From Phycisphaerae bacterium (GTDB lineage: Bacteria; Planctomycetota; Phycisphaerae; Phycisphaerales; SM1A02): DNA of 5,867 nt. Numbering within the stretch: the stretch's first letter is position 1; each line of letters opens with the position of its first letter. A program made the translations under genes and the position numbers. The notes under the pieces were generated by a model, which was not told where the DNA came from, did not search any database, and saw nothing but the letters and a program-made list of their open reading frames with translations. The stretch spans positions 1-5,867 of the forward strand of contig JABJQE010000143.1 of the NCBI GenBank assembly GCA_018663565.1, written 5' to 3'. Shown piece by piece: positions 5,441 to 5,867 of this stretch.

Positions 5441-5867
5441 GGAGCGAGTTCGTTGGGCACATCCCAGTGCACTGGCGGTGCTGGCTCAATAGTGCTCAAC
5501 ACACTTGGTGGCCAATCGGCAGAAAGTTCGGGGGCATTAAGACGTGACCCACCCGCGATGAGCGGCAGAAGTAAGGGCACACCGGCGTCAGGCCCCTCGT
5601 CGTCAATATCACGAATGCGATCCTGGTGGGCTTGTCCATTTGGACCAAAGCACCGCCATGTTTGAAGTGGTCGATTGAGCGGAACGGCCTGGCACCCAGC
5701 AAGGCCGCGAGCGAGCATCGGTTCGTCGCGGCCAATCCACCACGCGATAGGCTCGCTTGGAAGTGCAAGCGTGCCAGGTGGCATGATGGCAACAGCGCCC
5801 TGGTCGGAAGCTCGTGACGGCACGTTGGCAACACTGGGCATCGTGAGTGGTCCAGGTCCCTCCCACA
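5437..5867 (-). CDS. Unrecognised protein, C-terminal part (runs off right edge)
   Basis: The minus-strand frame ends at TAA (5439-5437) and is open to the window edge. An ATG at 5841 exists, but the frame continues upstream of it with W-E-G-P-G-P-L-T, and the nearest purine-rich GGGAGG is about 15 nt away, too far for a good ribosome site. I therefore treat it as a 5'-truncated gene with about 142 residues visible. Codon use in this frame looks like the neighbouring genes, with G/C-leaning third positions and few rare codons; the overlapping frames look like shadows. The visible part is rich in Pro, Ala, Leu and Trp, has no transmembrane segment, and includes 'EPIAWWIGRDEPMLARGL', 'WRCFGPNGQAHQDRIRDI' and an acidic 'DIDDEGPD'. 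I recognise no family. It overlaps the hydrolase gene tail-to-tail by 4 bp, leaving no room for a terminator between them. Confidence 0.62.
   Translation of the reverse strand, partial: WEGPGPLTMPSVANVPSRASDQGAVAIMPPGTLALPSEPIAWWIGRDEPMLARGLAGCQAVPLNRPLQTWRCFGPNGQAHQDRIRDIDDEGPDAGVPLLLPLIAGGSRLNAPELSADWPPSVLSTIEPAPPVHWDVPNELAP

Noticed and set aside
5453..5834. Overlapping ORFs in other frames at the right end (5453-5665 plus, 5496-5834 minus, 5626-5817 plus)
   Set aside because: They overlap the better-supported minus-strand frame ending at 5437 and have Ser/Arg/His-rich shadow composition without ribosome sites.

Overview
The window carries ordinary bacterial chromosomal genes, densely packed and moderately GC-rich. 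LpxA and an OmpH/Skp-like periplasmic protein point to a Gram-negative, lipid A-making cell. Several features suggest an environmental planctomycete-type bacterium, perhaps Phycisphaerae-like: weak or absent Shine-Dalgarno sequences, GTG starts at stop/start overlaps, and an OmpH-like protein with an 'LDIT..VL..L' tail. This assignment is an inference from protein style, not a database match.

Layout: (1) bases 1-262, plus strand: 3' end of an M19 (renal/membrane) dipeptidase gene. (2) 263-531: a 269-bp gap upstream of lepA with a perfect 7-bp hairpin, an imperfect 17-bp repeat spaced exactly 120 bp, a possible -10 box, and a coding-like but stop-interrupted reading frame. (3) 532-2337: lepA (elongation factor 4), complete. 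(4) 2361-3092: secreted OmpH/Skp-like coiled-coil protein, 23 bp after lepA and probably co-transcribed. (5) 3117-3788, minus strand: lipB (octanoyltransferase), convergent with the ompH-like gene. (6) 3816-4637, plus: lpxA, divergent from lipB across only 27 bp. (7) 4634-5440, plus: a YycJ/COG1235-type metallo-beta-lactamase-fold hydrolase, overlapping lpxA by 4 bp. (8) 5437-5867, minus: C-terminal part of an unrecognised gene, overlapping the hydrolase gene tail-to-tail by 4 bp and running off the right edge.

There are three transcription blocks: lepA-ompH rightward, lipB leftward, and lpxA-MBL rightward. The envelope theme (OmpH-like chaperone, LpxA) recalls the skp-lpxD-fabZ-lpxA cluster of proteobacteria, but lpxD and fabZ are absent here and an inverted lipB lies between. 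I found no mobile element, CRISPR array, tRNA, rRNA, phage gene or defence system. The points most worth a second look are a His-to-Asp change in the HxHxDH metal motif of the hydrolase, a glycine at the acyl-chain ruler position of LpxA, the structured lepA upstream region, and the unidentified gene at the right edge.
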